Below, piece after piece: positions 24,436 to 33,043 of a DNA stretch of 64,000 nt; positions within the stretch are counted from its first letter, which is position 1; each line of letters starts with the position of its first letter. This stretch comes from Vulcanimicrobium winogradskyi (GTDB taxonomy: Bacteria > Vulcanimicrobiota > Vulcanimicrobiia > Vulcanimicrobiales > Vulcanimicrobiaceae). Under the pieces are notes generated by a model. That model was not told where the DNA came from, made no database searches, and saw only the letters and a program-made list of their open reading frames with translations. A program made the position numbers and the translations under genes. The stretch covers positions 496,001 to 560,000 of the forward strand of contig PLDA01000002.1 of NCBI GenBank assembly GCA_003134965.1, read 5' to 3'.

Positions 24436-25835
24436 CGATCTCGCGCGGCGGCTTCGTCTCCGCTGCGGGCGCCGCGTTCGCCTCGATCGCGGCGATCCCG
24501 GGGCGCGCTTCCGCACCGCCGGCGAGGACGTTCGTGCGCGGCTCCCGCGGGTACGACGCGGCGCGCCGGAACGAGAACGCGCGCCTGGACCTGCATCCGC
24601 GCGCGATCGTCTTCTGCAAGGATCAGAACGAGGTCGCCCGCGCGATTCGCTGGGCGAACGAAGGCGGCGGCCCGATCGCGATCCGCAGCGGCGGACACGA
24701 CTACGAGGGCTTCTCGCTGACCGACGGCGGCGTTGTGATCGACGTCGGCGGCCTGCGGGGTGTCGAGGTGAGCAGCGACGGAACGCGCGCGCGGGTCGGC
24801 GCGGGCACCGACGCCGGCACGATGTACCACCGGCTCAACGAGGTGGGCAGGACGCTGCCGGCCGGGACGTGTCACTCGGTCGCCCTCGCCGGCCTCACGA
24901 CCGGCGGCGGGTTCGGCCTCATCGGCCGGCGCCACGGACTGATGGCCGATCGGCTCGAGCGCGTCCGGCTGATCGACGCCGACGGACGGCTGCGCGACTC
25001 GGCGCACGATCCGGACGGCGAGGAGATCCTGTGGGCGTCGCGCGGCGGCGGCGGCGGCAATTTCGGCGTCGTCACCGACCTGTTCTTCTCGCTGGTCGAG
25101 CAGCCGGCGAACGTCGTCCTCTTCTCGCTCGAATGGGATCTCGCGCACGCCGAGGACGTGCTGCAACGGTGGATGGCGTGGGCGCCCGCCCAGCCGCGTG
25201 AGCTGGTCGCGATCTGCCTGCTGCAGAACATCCCGGCGCAACGTGCCCGCGTCATCGGCGAGTACCTCGGCAGCCAGGCAGCGCTCGAGGCCAACCTCGA
25301 ACGCGCCTTCGCGCGCGCCGATGCGCTCGACTTCTCGGTCGAAACGATGCCCTTCATCGCGGCCGTCGACCGGTACGCCGGCTACGGCGCCGCACGAACG
25401 AGCTGGAAGATGAAGTCGAGCTACGGCGCGGTGCCGCTCGGTGCGGCGGAGATCGCCGCGGCGGCGGCGCTGGTCCGGCGCGCGCCGAGCGAAGCGCGCT
25501 GCATCCTCCAGTTCGACGGCTTCGGCGGCGCCGTCAACGATCTCGCACCCGGCGCGACCGCGTTTCCGCACCGGACGATGTCGTACTCACTGCAGTACCG
25601 CACGTACTGGAACGACGTGCACCTTGCTGCACCGGCCTACGCCTGGGCGCGCGACGCGTTCGCGGTGCTCGACCCGCATACGGCGATGAAGAGCTATCGC
25701 AACTATTGCGACCTCGACCTCACCGACTGGCGGGAGCGCTATCACGGCGAGAACTACGCGCGCCTGCGCCGCGTCAAGACGTTGCTCGATCCGTCGAACC
25801 GGTTCAGGTTCCCGCAAGGGATCGAACCGGCCTGA
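24432..25835 (+). CDS. Secreted FAD-binding oxidoreductase, berberine-bridge enzyme type
   Basis: 467 residues. A signal-like N-terminus (GGFVSAAGAAFASIAAI) resembles a Tat leader but has SRGG where SRRG is expected. The FAD domain (PF01565 type) has IAIRSGGHDYEGFS, with the His used for covalent FAD in BBE enzymes, then GLTTGGGFGLIGRRHGL. The Cys-bearing AGTCHSVALAG could provide a second (6-S-cysteinyl) FAD link. The C-terminal BBE motif is YRNYCDLDL and then ENYARLRRVKTLLDPSNRF. Substrates are usually sugars, alcohols or alkaloids. GTG in GTGA overlap with the TIR gene suggests coupled translation. Confidence 0.85.
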   Translation: MTISRGGFVSAAGAAFASIAAIPGRASAPPARTFVRGSRGYDAARRNENARLDLHPRAIVFCKDQNEVARAIRWANEGGGPIAIRSGGHDYEGFSLTDGGVVIDVGGLRGVEVSSDGTRARVGAGTDAGTMYHRLNEVGRTLPAGTCHSVALAGLTTGGGFGLIGRRHGLMADRLERVRLIDADGRLRDSAHDPDGEEILWASRGGGGGNFGVVTDLFFSLVEQPANVVLFSLEWDLAHAEDVLQRWMAWAPAQPRELVAICLLQNIPAQRARVIGEYLGSQAALEANLERAFARADALDFSVETMPFIAAVDRYAGYGAARTSWKMKSSYGAVPLGAAEIAAAAALVRRAPSEARCILQFDGFGGAVNDLAPGATAFPHRTMSYSLQYRTYWNDVHLAAPAYAWARDAFAVLDPHTAMKSYRNYCDLDLTDWRERYHGENYARLRRVKTLLDPSNRFRFPQGIEPA

Positions 25836-25844
25836 GCCGCGCGC

Positions 25845-27905
25845 TCAGGCGCGCTTGGGAACGGTGATGATGACGACGCGTTCGTCCGCGCCGACGCCGG
25901 CGAGCTCGTCCAGGGCCAGCGCGACGATCTGCGCGGCTTCGGCCATTCCGGCGAACTCGCCGATGCGCGCACCACGCAGCACGAAGACGTCGGGGAGCGC
26001 GCGGCCGACGTCGCCGAATGTCGTATCGTCGTCGATCGCCCGTTCGAGCGCGGCCGTCACGTCGCCGCAGCGCGCGACGCGCGCGTGCGCGTCGACGAGG
26101 ATGAGGCGCACGACCCCGCGGCCGTCGACGACGGCGCTCTCGCGCGCGGCGGCGATCACCGCAAACACCCCCGCCGCGGCGACGATCCGCAGCTCGCCCG
26201 GCGTGGCGCGAAGGTGCGCTGCGGCGGCCGCGACGCGCTCGGCGTCGCCGACGTCGACCGCTTCACGCGACCCCTCGACGAGGGCCGTCGCTCCCGAGGC
26301 GGTTGCGCGCACGCGGTTGCGCGCGGTGTCGACCTCGACCACGACCTCGACGCGATCGGGCGCCGCGCCCGACGCGACGGCGGCGTCGATCGCCTCGCGG
26401 CGCACGCGCGCGAGGTCGGCCGGCGTCGGGTCGACGATCGTGCGCTCGACGACGTCGCGCACGAGCGCGAGCGCGACGCCGAGCGGCGAGATCACCTGTG
26501 CGTCGCGCGCGATCCGGTGCGCGAACCCCAGCCGCTGCGCCGCGTACGGTACGAGCGCGGCGGCACCGCCGCCACCGCCGACGAGCACGACCGTCGCGCG
26601 GTCGAGCCCGTAGTCGGCGATCAGCTCGTCGACCGTCGCGCGCAAACGCTCCGTCGCGCGGTCCAGGATCGCATGCGCCAGCGCGTCGGCGTCGAGACCG
26701 AGCGCGACGCCCGCGATCTCGCACGCGGTCCGCGCCGCTGCGGCGTCGCCGCGCGCGAAGGCGCCGGCCGGCACAGCGCCGACGACGTTGGCCGCGCAGG
26801 TCGGCGTGATCGCGATCCGCGTCCCGTCGGCCGCGACGACGGCGGCGAAGCCGTCCGCGAGGTCGGCGCGTGCGCCGTCGAGCAGCGCGCGGTCGGTGAA
26901 CGCCGCGTAACGGTAGCCGGCGATGTGCGCCGAGCGCGGCCCGACGTCGACGACGCGGTTGCCCGCGATGCGCGCCAGCGAGCCGCCGGCGACGGCGATC
27001 GTGCGCACGTCGAGCGTGCGCAGCAGCGTACGGTGACCGCCGACGCGCGCGGGCCGCATCTGCGGGCGGCCACGCACGATCGCGGAGCAATCGGCGCTGG
27101 TGCCGCCGACCTCGATGAAGATCCCGTCGGTGACGTTCTCGTGGAACAGCGCGCCCGCGATCCCGGCCGCCGGCCCCGAAAGCATCGTGAGGATCGGGCG
27201 ACGCTCGACCTCGGCGACGTCCATCACCCCGCCGTCGCTGCGCATGATCATCAGCGGTGCCGGGATGCGTGCGTCGGCGACCGCCCGCGCGGTGAGGCGC
27301 GAGGTGCGCAGCATGCGCGGGAGGATCGCGGCGTTGAGCGCCGCGGTGCGCGTGCGCGCGCGCAGCCCGTACTGCGTCGAGACCTCCGCACCGCTGGTCG
27401 CCGCGAGACCGCTCGCGCGCGCGGCGGCGACGAGCGCGTTCTCGCGCTGCGGCCGGTCGACGGCGAACGGCTCGCTGACCGCGAGCGCTTCGACGCCGGC
27501 GGCGCGCGCCGTCTCGAGCACGTGCGGGTCGCGCCCGTCGAGCCACGCCGGCGTGAAGCGGATCCCCTCGGCGAGCGCGAACGGCGCGAAGCGCGCGAAA
27601 GCGCGCCCCACCGGCCCGCCGAGCGCGACGATCCCGACCTTCGCGACATCGCCCTCGAGCAGCGCGTTCGTCGCCTGCGTCGTCGAGTGCGCGATGAAGG
27701 CGATCGACGCTGGGTCGACGTTGTGCTCGCCGAGCAGCCGCTCCAAGCCCGCGACGATCCCCGCCGCGACCCCGTCGGGATGGTCGTGCGTCGTCGGCAC
27801 TTTGATCGAGGCGATCATCTCGCGCGTCGTAGCGTCGACGGCGACCACGTCGGTGAACGTACCGCCGACGTCGATCCCGATCCTGAGCCGCGCCGCGGAG
27901 CTCAG
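25845..27905 (-). CDS. Hydantoinase/oxoprolinase family protein, HyuA-like
   Basis: About 686 residues if started at CTG. ASKHA-fold ATP-dependent amidohydrolase subunit that opens hydantoin or 5-oxoproline rings. The N-terminal LRIGIDVGGTFTDVVAVD is the first ATP motif and lies upstream of the first usable GTG (27848). Reading back, the only plausible initiator is CTG at 27905 in a CTGA overlap with the upstream Uma2 stop; there is no ATG, GTG or TTG in between. FIAHSTTQATNALLEG, FIEVGGTSADCSAIV and VVLVGGGGGAAALVPYAA follow. No HyuB partner is adjacent. Confidence 0.82.
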   Translation of the reverse strand: MSSAARLRIGIDVGGTFTDVVAVDATTREMIASIKVPTTHDHPDGVAAGIVAGLERLLGEHNVDPASIAFIAHSTTQATNALLEGDVAKVGIVALGGPVGRAFARFAPFALAEGIRFTPAWLDGRDPHVLETARAAGVEALAVSEPFAVDRPQRENALVAAARASGLAATSGAEVSTQYGLRARTRTAALNAAILPRMLRTSRLTARAVADARIPAPLMIMRSDGGVMDVAEVERRPILTMLSGPAAGIAGALFHENVTDGIFIEVGGTSADCSAIVRGRPQMRPARVGGHRTLLRTLDVRTIAVAGGSLARIAGNRVVDVGPRSAHIAGYRYAAFTDRALLDGARADLADGFAAVVAADGTRIAITPTCAANVVGAVPAGAFARGDAAAARTACEIAGVALGLDADALAHAILDRATERLRATVDELIADYGLDRATVVLVGGGGGAAALVPYAAQRLGFAHRIARDAQVISPLGVALALVRDVVERTIVDPTPADLARVRREAIDAAVASGAAPDRVEVVVEVDTARNRVRATASGATALVEGSREAVDVGDAERVAAAAAHLRATPGELRIVAAAGVFAVIAAARESAVVDGRGVVRLILVDAHARVARCGDVTAALERAIDDDTTFGDVGRALPDVFVLRGARIGEFAGMAEAAQIVALALDELAGVGADERVVIITVPKRA

Positions 27906-28483
27906 CCGAGCAACTCGTCGACGGAAAACACGACGTCCGGAAATGCCCGGAACGAGACAGTACCGCCGCGATGCGCCAGGCGTTGCGTGGCGTAGCGCCG
28001 GCCGCGCGGTTCGGCGTACAGGTGGAGCCGCTGCTTCGCGACGTCGACGATCCAGTACTCGGGGATCCCTGCCTCGGCGTAGACTCGGAGTTTCTTTCCG
28101 CGATCGTACCAGAGCGAAGAATCGGCCACTTCGATCACCGCATGTACGTCGGTCACATGTGGGAGCTTCTCCTTATAGAAATGGCCGCTGTCGACGAGGA
28201 TGGCAATGTCGGGTTCGAGCTCGGTCCGGTCCGAAAGGACGACCGGAAGCTGGATCCAGAGGACGACCCGGCGGCCGAGACGTTCGCCGAGGAATCGCGT
28301 GAGACACGCCGTCGTACCGGCGTGCGGGGGATTGTGCGGCGGAGCGTGGCTGACGAGGATGCCTTCGATGAGATCGACGCGCTCGTCGGGGCCGAAAAAA
28401 CCGGTGTTGACCAGGCGATCGAATTCGTCGACCGTGATGGGCCGACGCGCATGCTGCGCTGCGACGTCGACCGACGCCCTCAT
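27902..28483 (-). CDS. Uma2 family endonuclease (DUF820), copy 2
   Basis: 193 residues, PD-(D/E)xK-like Uma2 fold. ITVDEFDRLVNTGFFGPDERVDLIEGILV is the start of the domain; LEPDIAIL and VIEVADSSLWYDRGKKLRVY carry the catalytic-type Asp, Glu and Lys, then GIPEYWIVD. It overlaps the upstream copy by ATGA and ends like it (DVVFSVDELLG), so the pair is a tandem duplication. Family members are abundant in some phyla; their role is unknown, with links to mobile elements. The stop TGA is shared with the proposed CTG start of the HyuA gene. Confidence 0.88.
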   Translation of the reverse strand: MRASVDVAAQHARRPITVDEFDRLVNTGFFGPDERVDLIEGILVSHAPPHNPPHAGTTACLTRFLGERLGRRVVLWIQLPVVLSDRTELEPDIAILVDSGHFYKEKLPHVTDVHAVIEVADSSLWYDRGKKLRVYAEAGIPEYWIVDVAKQRLHLYAEPRGRRYATQRLAHRGGTVSFRAFPDVVFSVDELLG

Positions 28484-29097
28484 CCGAGCAGCTCGTCGAC
28501 GGAGAACACGACGTCCGGAAACGCTTCGAACGCGATTGAGTCGCCGCCGGCAACCGCGCGCGGGACAGCGTACGCAGCGCCGGCGGGCTGCCGGAACGTC
28601 TCGATTCGCCGGCCGAGGACGTCGACGACCCAGTACTCCGGGATCCCCGACTCCGCGTACAACCCTAGCTTCTGGGAACGGTCGCGTGCCAAGGACGACA
28701 CCCCGATCTCGACGACCGCGAGCACGTCGGCGGGGACCGGGCGGCGGCGGTACCGATCTTCACGCGGGCGAAGCACCGTGAGGTCCGGCTCGAGGACGGT
28801 AATCTTCGAGACGATCACGGGGCTCTGCGCTCGAAGGATCGCCCGAGCGCCGAGGCGTTCCCGGATCGCCTCCGGGAACCGCCATACCGCGTACGCATGT
28901 TCATCGCCCTGCGGCGGCGCGTAGCTGACGAAAGCGCCTTCGACGAGCTCAATCCGCTCATCCTCGTCGAAAATGTCGGCCGCGATCATCCTGTCGAAAT
29001 CCTCAACCGTGATCAAACGGGGTGCACCGTCGACGGTCGTCATACTTTTGAAATCTACCATATCGTCATGATTGCCGTATTGCCGGGTCGTGTCCAT
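28480..29097 (-). CDS. Uma2 family endonuclease (DUF820), copy 1
   Basis: 205 residues with the same motifs as the next gene: LITVEDFDRMIAADIFDEDERIELVEGAFV, LEPDLTVL, VVEIGVSSLARDRSQKLGLY and GIPEYWVVDV. An N-terminal extension of ~18 residues precedes MTTVDG, and a later ATG there could be the real start. It lies 4 bases after the methyltransferase stop on the same strand. Base composition in its N-terminal part is less GC-rich than its neighbours, a weak hint of transfer. Confidence 0.88.
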   Translation of the reverse strand: MDTTRQYGNHDDMVDFKSMTTVDGAPRLITVEDFDRMIAADIFDEDERIELVEGAFVSYAPPQGDEHAYAVWRFPEAIRERLGARAILRAQSPVIVSKITVLEPDLTVLRPREDRYRRRPVPADVLAVVEIGVSSLARDRSQKLGLYAESGIPEYWVVDVLGRRIETFRQPAGAAYAVPRAVAGGDSIAFEAFPDVVFSVDELLG

Positions 29098-29100
29098 ACC

Positions 29101-29844
29101 TCAACCGGCGCCGACGTCGGCGCTTGCCACGATCGTGCGCATCGCCATCACGACGTGGCCGTCGCGCGCGAAGCGTGCGACCAATGAGCGGATATCGCGG
29201 TGCAGGTCGTCGGCGACCGGTCCCGCCTTCGGGAGATAGGAGGTGCTGCGCGCACGCGCGAGCACTCCCTCGACGTCGAGCGCGTACTCGTTGCGCACCT
29301 CGACGCGGTGCTTCGCGACCCATGCATGGAACGCGAGAAACACCTCGATCCCGTCGGCACGGCGGCGCTCGGTGTCGTCGGTCGCGTACTTCCGGACGAC
29401 ATCACCGTATGCCGCCGTGAACGGATCGCTCTCGTCGCGCTCGTTGTAGACCAGCGCCGCTCGTCCGCCCGGACGCAAGATGCGCACCATCTCGTCCAGC
29501 GCCTGCGGCTGATCGAACCAGTGGAAGGCCTGGAACGCGGCGGCGAGGTCGACGCTCGCTTCGGCGAGCCCGGTGTGTTCCGCGCTCGCCGCGATCCACT
29601 CCACGCGCGGATGCGCTTCGGCCGCCTCGCGCATCGCTTGGTTTGGCTCTATCGCGAGCACCAACGCGCCGCGCGCGGCGAGCTGCCGCGACGAGATTCC
29701 GGTTCCCGCGCCGAGATCGGCGACCGTCACCTCGCCCGAATCGCCCAGCCCGTCGAAGAGCACGTCGAGCGCCGCGTCCGGGTACGGCGGGCGAGCGGCG
29801 GCGTAGTCGTTCGCGCGACCGGAGAACCGCTCGGTGAAGCTCAC
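29101..29844 (-). CDS. Class I SAM-dependent methyltransferase
   Basis: 247 residues, small-molecule methyltransferase of the UbiE/Mtf11 type. VADLGAGTGISSRQLAARG is motif I, IEPNQAMREAA the acidic loop, SVDLAAAFQAFHWFDQPQAL motif IV, and RILRPGGRAALVYNERDESDP closes the fold. It acts in the cytoplasm on an unknown substrate. GTG in GTGA overlap with the M20 peptidase gene gives the start. Confidence 0.85.
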   Translation of the reverse strand: MSFTERFSGRANDYAAARPPYPDAALDVLFDGLGDSGEVTVADLGAGTGISSRQLAARGALVLAIEPNQAMREAAEAHPRVEWIAASAEHTGLAEASVDLAAAFQAFHWFDQPQALDEMVRILRPGGRAALVYNERDESDPFTAAYGDVVRKYATDDTERRRADGIEVFLAFHAWVAKHRVEVRNEYALDVEGVLARARSTSYLPKAGPVADDLHRDIRSLVARFARDGHVVMAMRTIVASADVGAG

Positions 29845-31229
29845 TTCAGCGCGCGAGCGAGCTCGTCGTAGAGATACGTCATCGTCTCGATCCCGCTGAA
29901 GAACTGGCCAAGGTCGAACTTCTCGTTCGGCGCGTGGATCGCGTCGTCGGGCAGGCCGACGCCGATCAGCACCTGCGGCAGGTGCAGGATGCGGTCGAAC
30001 GACGACACCGGCCCGATCGTTCCGCCCGTGCCGATGAACACCGGCGCCTTGCCGAAGCCGAGCTCCATCGCGCGCGCGGCCGCGGCGACCGCCGGATGAT
30101 CGCGCGAGGTCTCGACCGCGCGCACGTCGCCGTGCGCCTCGACCTCGACGCGCACGCCTTTCGGCGCGACGCGCTGCACGAACGTCGTCACCGCGTGCTT
30201 CACCCGCGCGGGATCCTGATGCGGCACCAGCCGCGCCGAAACTTTCGCGACCGCGAACGACGGGATGATCGTTTTCTGGCCGGCACCTTGATAGCCGCCG
30301 TACATCCCGTTGACCTCGAGCGTCGGCCGGAACCACATCCGCTCGAGCGGGAGCCGCGCGCTCTCCCCGGCGAGCTCGGGGACGCCGAGCTCGTTCGCGA
30401 GCTTCGCCGGATCGAGCGGGAGCGTGGCGACCTCGGCGCGCTCATGCGGCGAGAGCTCGCTCACGTCGTCGTAGAACCCGGGGACGACGATGCGCCCGTG
30501 TGCGTCTTTGAGCGCGGCGAGAATCTGCGCTAGCGCCTCGAGCGGGTTCTTCACGATCCCGCCATAGTAGCCCGAGTGCAGGTCGTTCGCCGGCCCGCGC
30601 ACGGTGATCTCCCAGTGCACCAGACCGCGCAGCGAGGTCGTCAGCGACGGGACGTCCTCGGCGAAGACCGCGGTGTCCGAGACGACGACCACGTCGCACG
30701 CGAGCCGCTTCTTCTCGCGCGCGAGGAACGCCTCGAAGTGCTCGGATCCGATCTCTTCCTCGCCTTCGATCACGACCTTGACGTTGAGGGGCAGCTTTCC
30801 GTTCACACGCAGGTGCGCTTCGATCGCCGCGAGGTGCATCAGGCACTGGCCCTTGTCGTCGACCGAGCCGCGCCCGTAGATCTTCCCGTTGCGCACCTCC
30901 GCCGCGAACGGCGGTGACGTCCAGAGGTCGAGCGGGTCGGCCGGCTGCACGTCGTGGTGGCCGTAGATCAGGATCGTCGGCTTGCCCTTGGCGCCGAGCC
31001 ACGCGCCGTACGCGACCGGATGGCCGCCGGTTTCGAGGACGACGGCTTCGGTGAGCCCGGCCAGCCGCATTCGCTCGGCCGCGTATTCCGCCGAGCGGCG
31101 GACGTCGGCGGCGTGATCCGGCTGCGCGGAGATCGACGGGACGGCGATCCAGGCCTTCAGCTCGTCGAGATACCGGTCACGATTGGCACGAACGTGACCG
31201 ATGAGGGCGTCGGCGTGAGGAGCGACCAT
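29841..31229 (-). CDS. M20 family metallopeptidase (dipeptidase)
   Basis: 462 residues, two-zinc exopeptidase related to CNDP/ArgE-type dipeptidases. LIYGHHDVQPADP has the first zinc His and Asp, RGSVDDKGQCLMHLAAIEA the bridging Asp, VIEGEEEIGSEHF the catalytic Glu, and VVVSDT and PVFIGTGGTIGPV the later ligands. The lid domain is at about 215-330. No signal peptide. It heads the chain M20, methyltransferase, Uma2, Uma2, HyuA. Confidence 0.9.
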   Translation of the reverse strand: MVAPHADALIGHVRANRDRYLDELKAWIAVPSISAQPDHAADVRRSAEYAAERMRLAGLTEAVVLETGGHPVAYGAWLGAKGKPTILIYGHHDVQPADPLDLWTSPPFAAEVRNGKIYGRGSVDDKGQCLMHLAAIEAHLRVNGKLPLNVKVVIEGEEEIGSEHFEAFLAREKKRLACDVVVVSDTAVFAEDVPSLTTSLRGLVHWEITVRGPANDLHSGYYGGIVKNPLEALAQILAALKDAHGRIVVPGFYDDVSELSPHERAEVATLPLDPAKLANELGVPELAGESARLPLERMWFRPTLEVNGMYGGYQGAGQKTIIPSFAVAKVSARLVPHQDPARVKHAVTTFVQRVAPKGVRVEVEAHGDVRAVETSRDHPAVAAAARAMELGFGKAPVFIGTGGTIGPVSSFDRILHLPQVLIGVGLPDDAIHAPNEKFDLGQFFSGIETMTYLYDELARALK

Positions 31230-31248
31230 GATCGCCCCTTCGCCGCGA

Positions 31249-31428
31249 TCAGCCGCGGCCCCAGGTCGCGATTTGCGGAAAGACGGGGTGCGTGGCCGGG
31301 GCGACGGCCTGCGCTTGCGGCGCGGGGTCGTCCTTCAGCTCGGATTCACGCGGCTCGTCCAGATCGATGCGAACGCGCAGCCGCCAAGCGCCGAGCACGA
31401 TCGCGAAGTGGGTCGCCATGATCGTCAT
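31249..31428 (-). CDS. 59-residue small protein at the end of the ABC transporter operon
   Basis: Starts with ATG in an ATGA overlap with the permease stop, so translation is coupled. The first part is hydrophobic to amphipathic (THFAIVLGAWRLRVRID), then acidic and Pro/Ala-rich. No family recognised. The overlap and the clean frame are the evidence for coding; a chance ORF is still possible in such GC-rich DNA. Confidence 0.4.
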   Translation of the reverse strand: MTIMATHFAIVLGAWRLRVRIDLDEPRESELKDDPAPQAQAVAPATHPVFPQIATWGRG

Positions 31429-32174
31429 GCCGGAACCTCCCGCTTCGTCCAAATCTGGGTTGCGATCGCGACCGCCGCGAGGCCGATCAGCCATACTGCG
31501 ATGACGTGCTGCTCGCCGCTGCCGGCGATGAGTTCGCGCGCGCTGGAGCCCTGGCCGAGGTACGCCATCGGGTTGAGATAGTTCAGCGCCACCATCACCT
31601 GGTGCAGCAGCGGCGGGAAGGGGATATGCGCCAGGCCCGGCACGATCAGCGCGTAGCCCCAACTGCCGCCGGCGATCGCGGCTCCGCGGCCGGGCAGCAG
31701 CGTCGTCACGAGCACGACCAAGCCGTACCACATCACCGCGACTCCAAAAACGAGCAGCACGGACAAGGCGACGTGGTCGCCAAAGGTCAGGTACTTCCCG
31801 ATGCCGATCGCGAAGATCGTGATGAAGACCGCCGCCAGCGTCAGCACCCACGCGGCAAGGAGTGCGCCACCGTCGACGGCGACGTAGCGAAGCGCGATCG
31901 CGAGCCGCGGAATCGGACGCGTCCAGGTGATCGCGACGGTCTTGAACTCGGCGTCGAGCCCGACCGCCAGAAACGCCGCGAGGATGAGCGGTCCGATCGC
32001 GGCCCCGGCGATCAAGAACTCGACCGGAATCGACGGGTTCGACCCGTGCGACATCTGGAACTTGGGCGGACCGTCTTTGAACGCGAGCGCCAAGCCCAAG
32101 GCGACGCACGAGAACAGGATCGCACCGTACCAGATCAGGGCGCGCCGCGCGCGCAGCAGTTCGACGTAGTGCAC
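31425..32174 (-). CDS. ABC transporter permease, six-helix ABC-2 type
   Basis: 249 residues, about six helices (for example WYGAILFSCVALGLALAF, IGPLILAAFLAVGL and MWYGLVVLVTTLL). It partners the ATPase encoded just upstream, forming an exporter in the YtrA/YtrB style. GTG shares the G of the ATPase TAG stop (TAGTG). Substrate unknown; relatives respond to cell-wall-active antibiotics. Confidence 0.8.
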   Translation of the reverse strand: MHYVELLRARRALIWYGAILFSCVALGLALAFKDGPPKFQMSHGSNPSIPVEFLIAGAAIGPLILAAFLAVGLDAEFKTVAITWTRPIPRLAIALRYVAVDGGALLAAWVLTLAAVFITIFAIGIGKYLTFGDHVALSVLLVFGVAVMWYGLVVLVTTLLPGRGAAIAGGSWGYALIVPGLAHIPFPPLLHQVMVALNYLNPMAYLGQGSSARELIAGSGEQHVIAVWLIGLAAVAIATQIWTKREVPA

Positions 32175-33043
32175 TAGAGCGTTCCCCCGTCCGAGACGGC
32201 GTCGAGAAACAAGTCTTCCAAATTGCGATCGAGCACGCGCACGCCGCGGCCGCCGAGCTCGCCCAAGTGCCGGGCGACCGCATCGGTCTCGCCGTTGGCG
32301 AACGCGCGGACCGTCAGGCCGGCGCGTTCGAAACGTGAGACGCCGGTGAAACCGTCGAGCGCGGGGATCGCGCCTTCGAACGTCGCTTCGACGATCTTCG
32401 AGCCGGCGCGCAGGTCGTCGAGCTCGCCGGCGAGCACGAGCTTGCCGTCCCGCATGATCGCGACGTGATCGGCGGCGCGTTCGATCTGGCCGATCTGGTG
32501 CGAGGAGATCAGGATCGTCGCCCCGCCGGTCGCCGCATCGATCAGCAAGTCGAGAACCGCGCGCTGCATGACGGGATCGAGACCGCTCGCCGGTTCGTCG
32601 AGGATCAACAGCGAGGGCCGGTGGGCGATCGCGACGATCAGCGAGAGCGCGGTTTGTTGGCCCTTCGAGAGCCGCTTCGCCTTCTTGCGCATGTCGAGCC
32701 GGAACGTTCCGATCAATTCTTTCGCGCGGGCAGCGTCGTAACCGGGCTGCGTGCGGCGCACGATCTCCAGGTGCTGCGCCACGGTGAGCCAGCCGTACAG
32801 CTGCGGGCGTTCGGGACAGTAGCCGAGTTTCAAGAACGTCGCCGGCGTGAGCGGCTCGCCGTCGAAACGGATCTGGCCCGCGTCCGGCCGCGTGAAGCCG
32901 AGCAGACACTTGAACGCGGTCGTCTTGCCGGCGCCGTTGCGCCCGAGCAGACCGCACACTGAGCCCGACGGAATCTCGAGCGACATCTCGTCGACCGCAA
33001 GCACGTCCTTGTAGCGCTTCGTCAAACCGCTGATCGCGATCAC
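32174..33043 (-). CDS. ABC transporter ATP-binding protein
   Basis: 289 residues. Walker A GRNGAGKTT, Q-loop in YCPERPQL, signature LSKGQQTAL, Walker B LLILDEPASGLDP and the switch His in ISSHQIG. The last ~80 residues form a small accessory domain seen in exporters of the CcmA/YtrB group. ATGA overlap with the GntR gene upstream. The operon order is leader ORF, regulator, ATPase, permease, small ORF, all under the promoter at 33620-33648. Confidence 0.92.
   Translation of the reverse strand: MIAISGLTKRYKDVLAVDEMSLEIPSGSVCGLLGRNGAGKTTAFKCLLGFTRPDAGQIRFDGEPLTPATFLKLGYCPERPQLYGWLTVAQHLEIVRRTQPGYDAARAKELIGTFRLDMRKKAKRLSKGQQTALSLIVAIAHRPSLLILDEPASGLDPVMQRAVLDLLIDAATGGATILISSHQIGQIERAADHVAIMRDGKLVLAGELDDLRAGSKIVEATFEGAIPALDGFTGVSRFERAGLTVRAFANGETDAVARHLGELGGRGVRVLDRNLEDLFLDAVSDGGTL

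Noticed and set aside
27848..27905. Starting HyuA at the first GTG (27848)
   Set aside because: It removes the conserved ATP motif GIDVGGTFTD that is intact just upstream in the same frame.
25900..27990. Long plus-strand frame opposite HyuA
   Set aside because: It is Arg/Asp/Glu/Ala-rich with no motif, as expected for the antisense shadow of a GC-rich gene; the minus strand carries clear family motifs.
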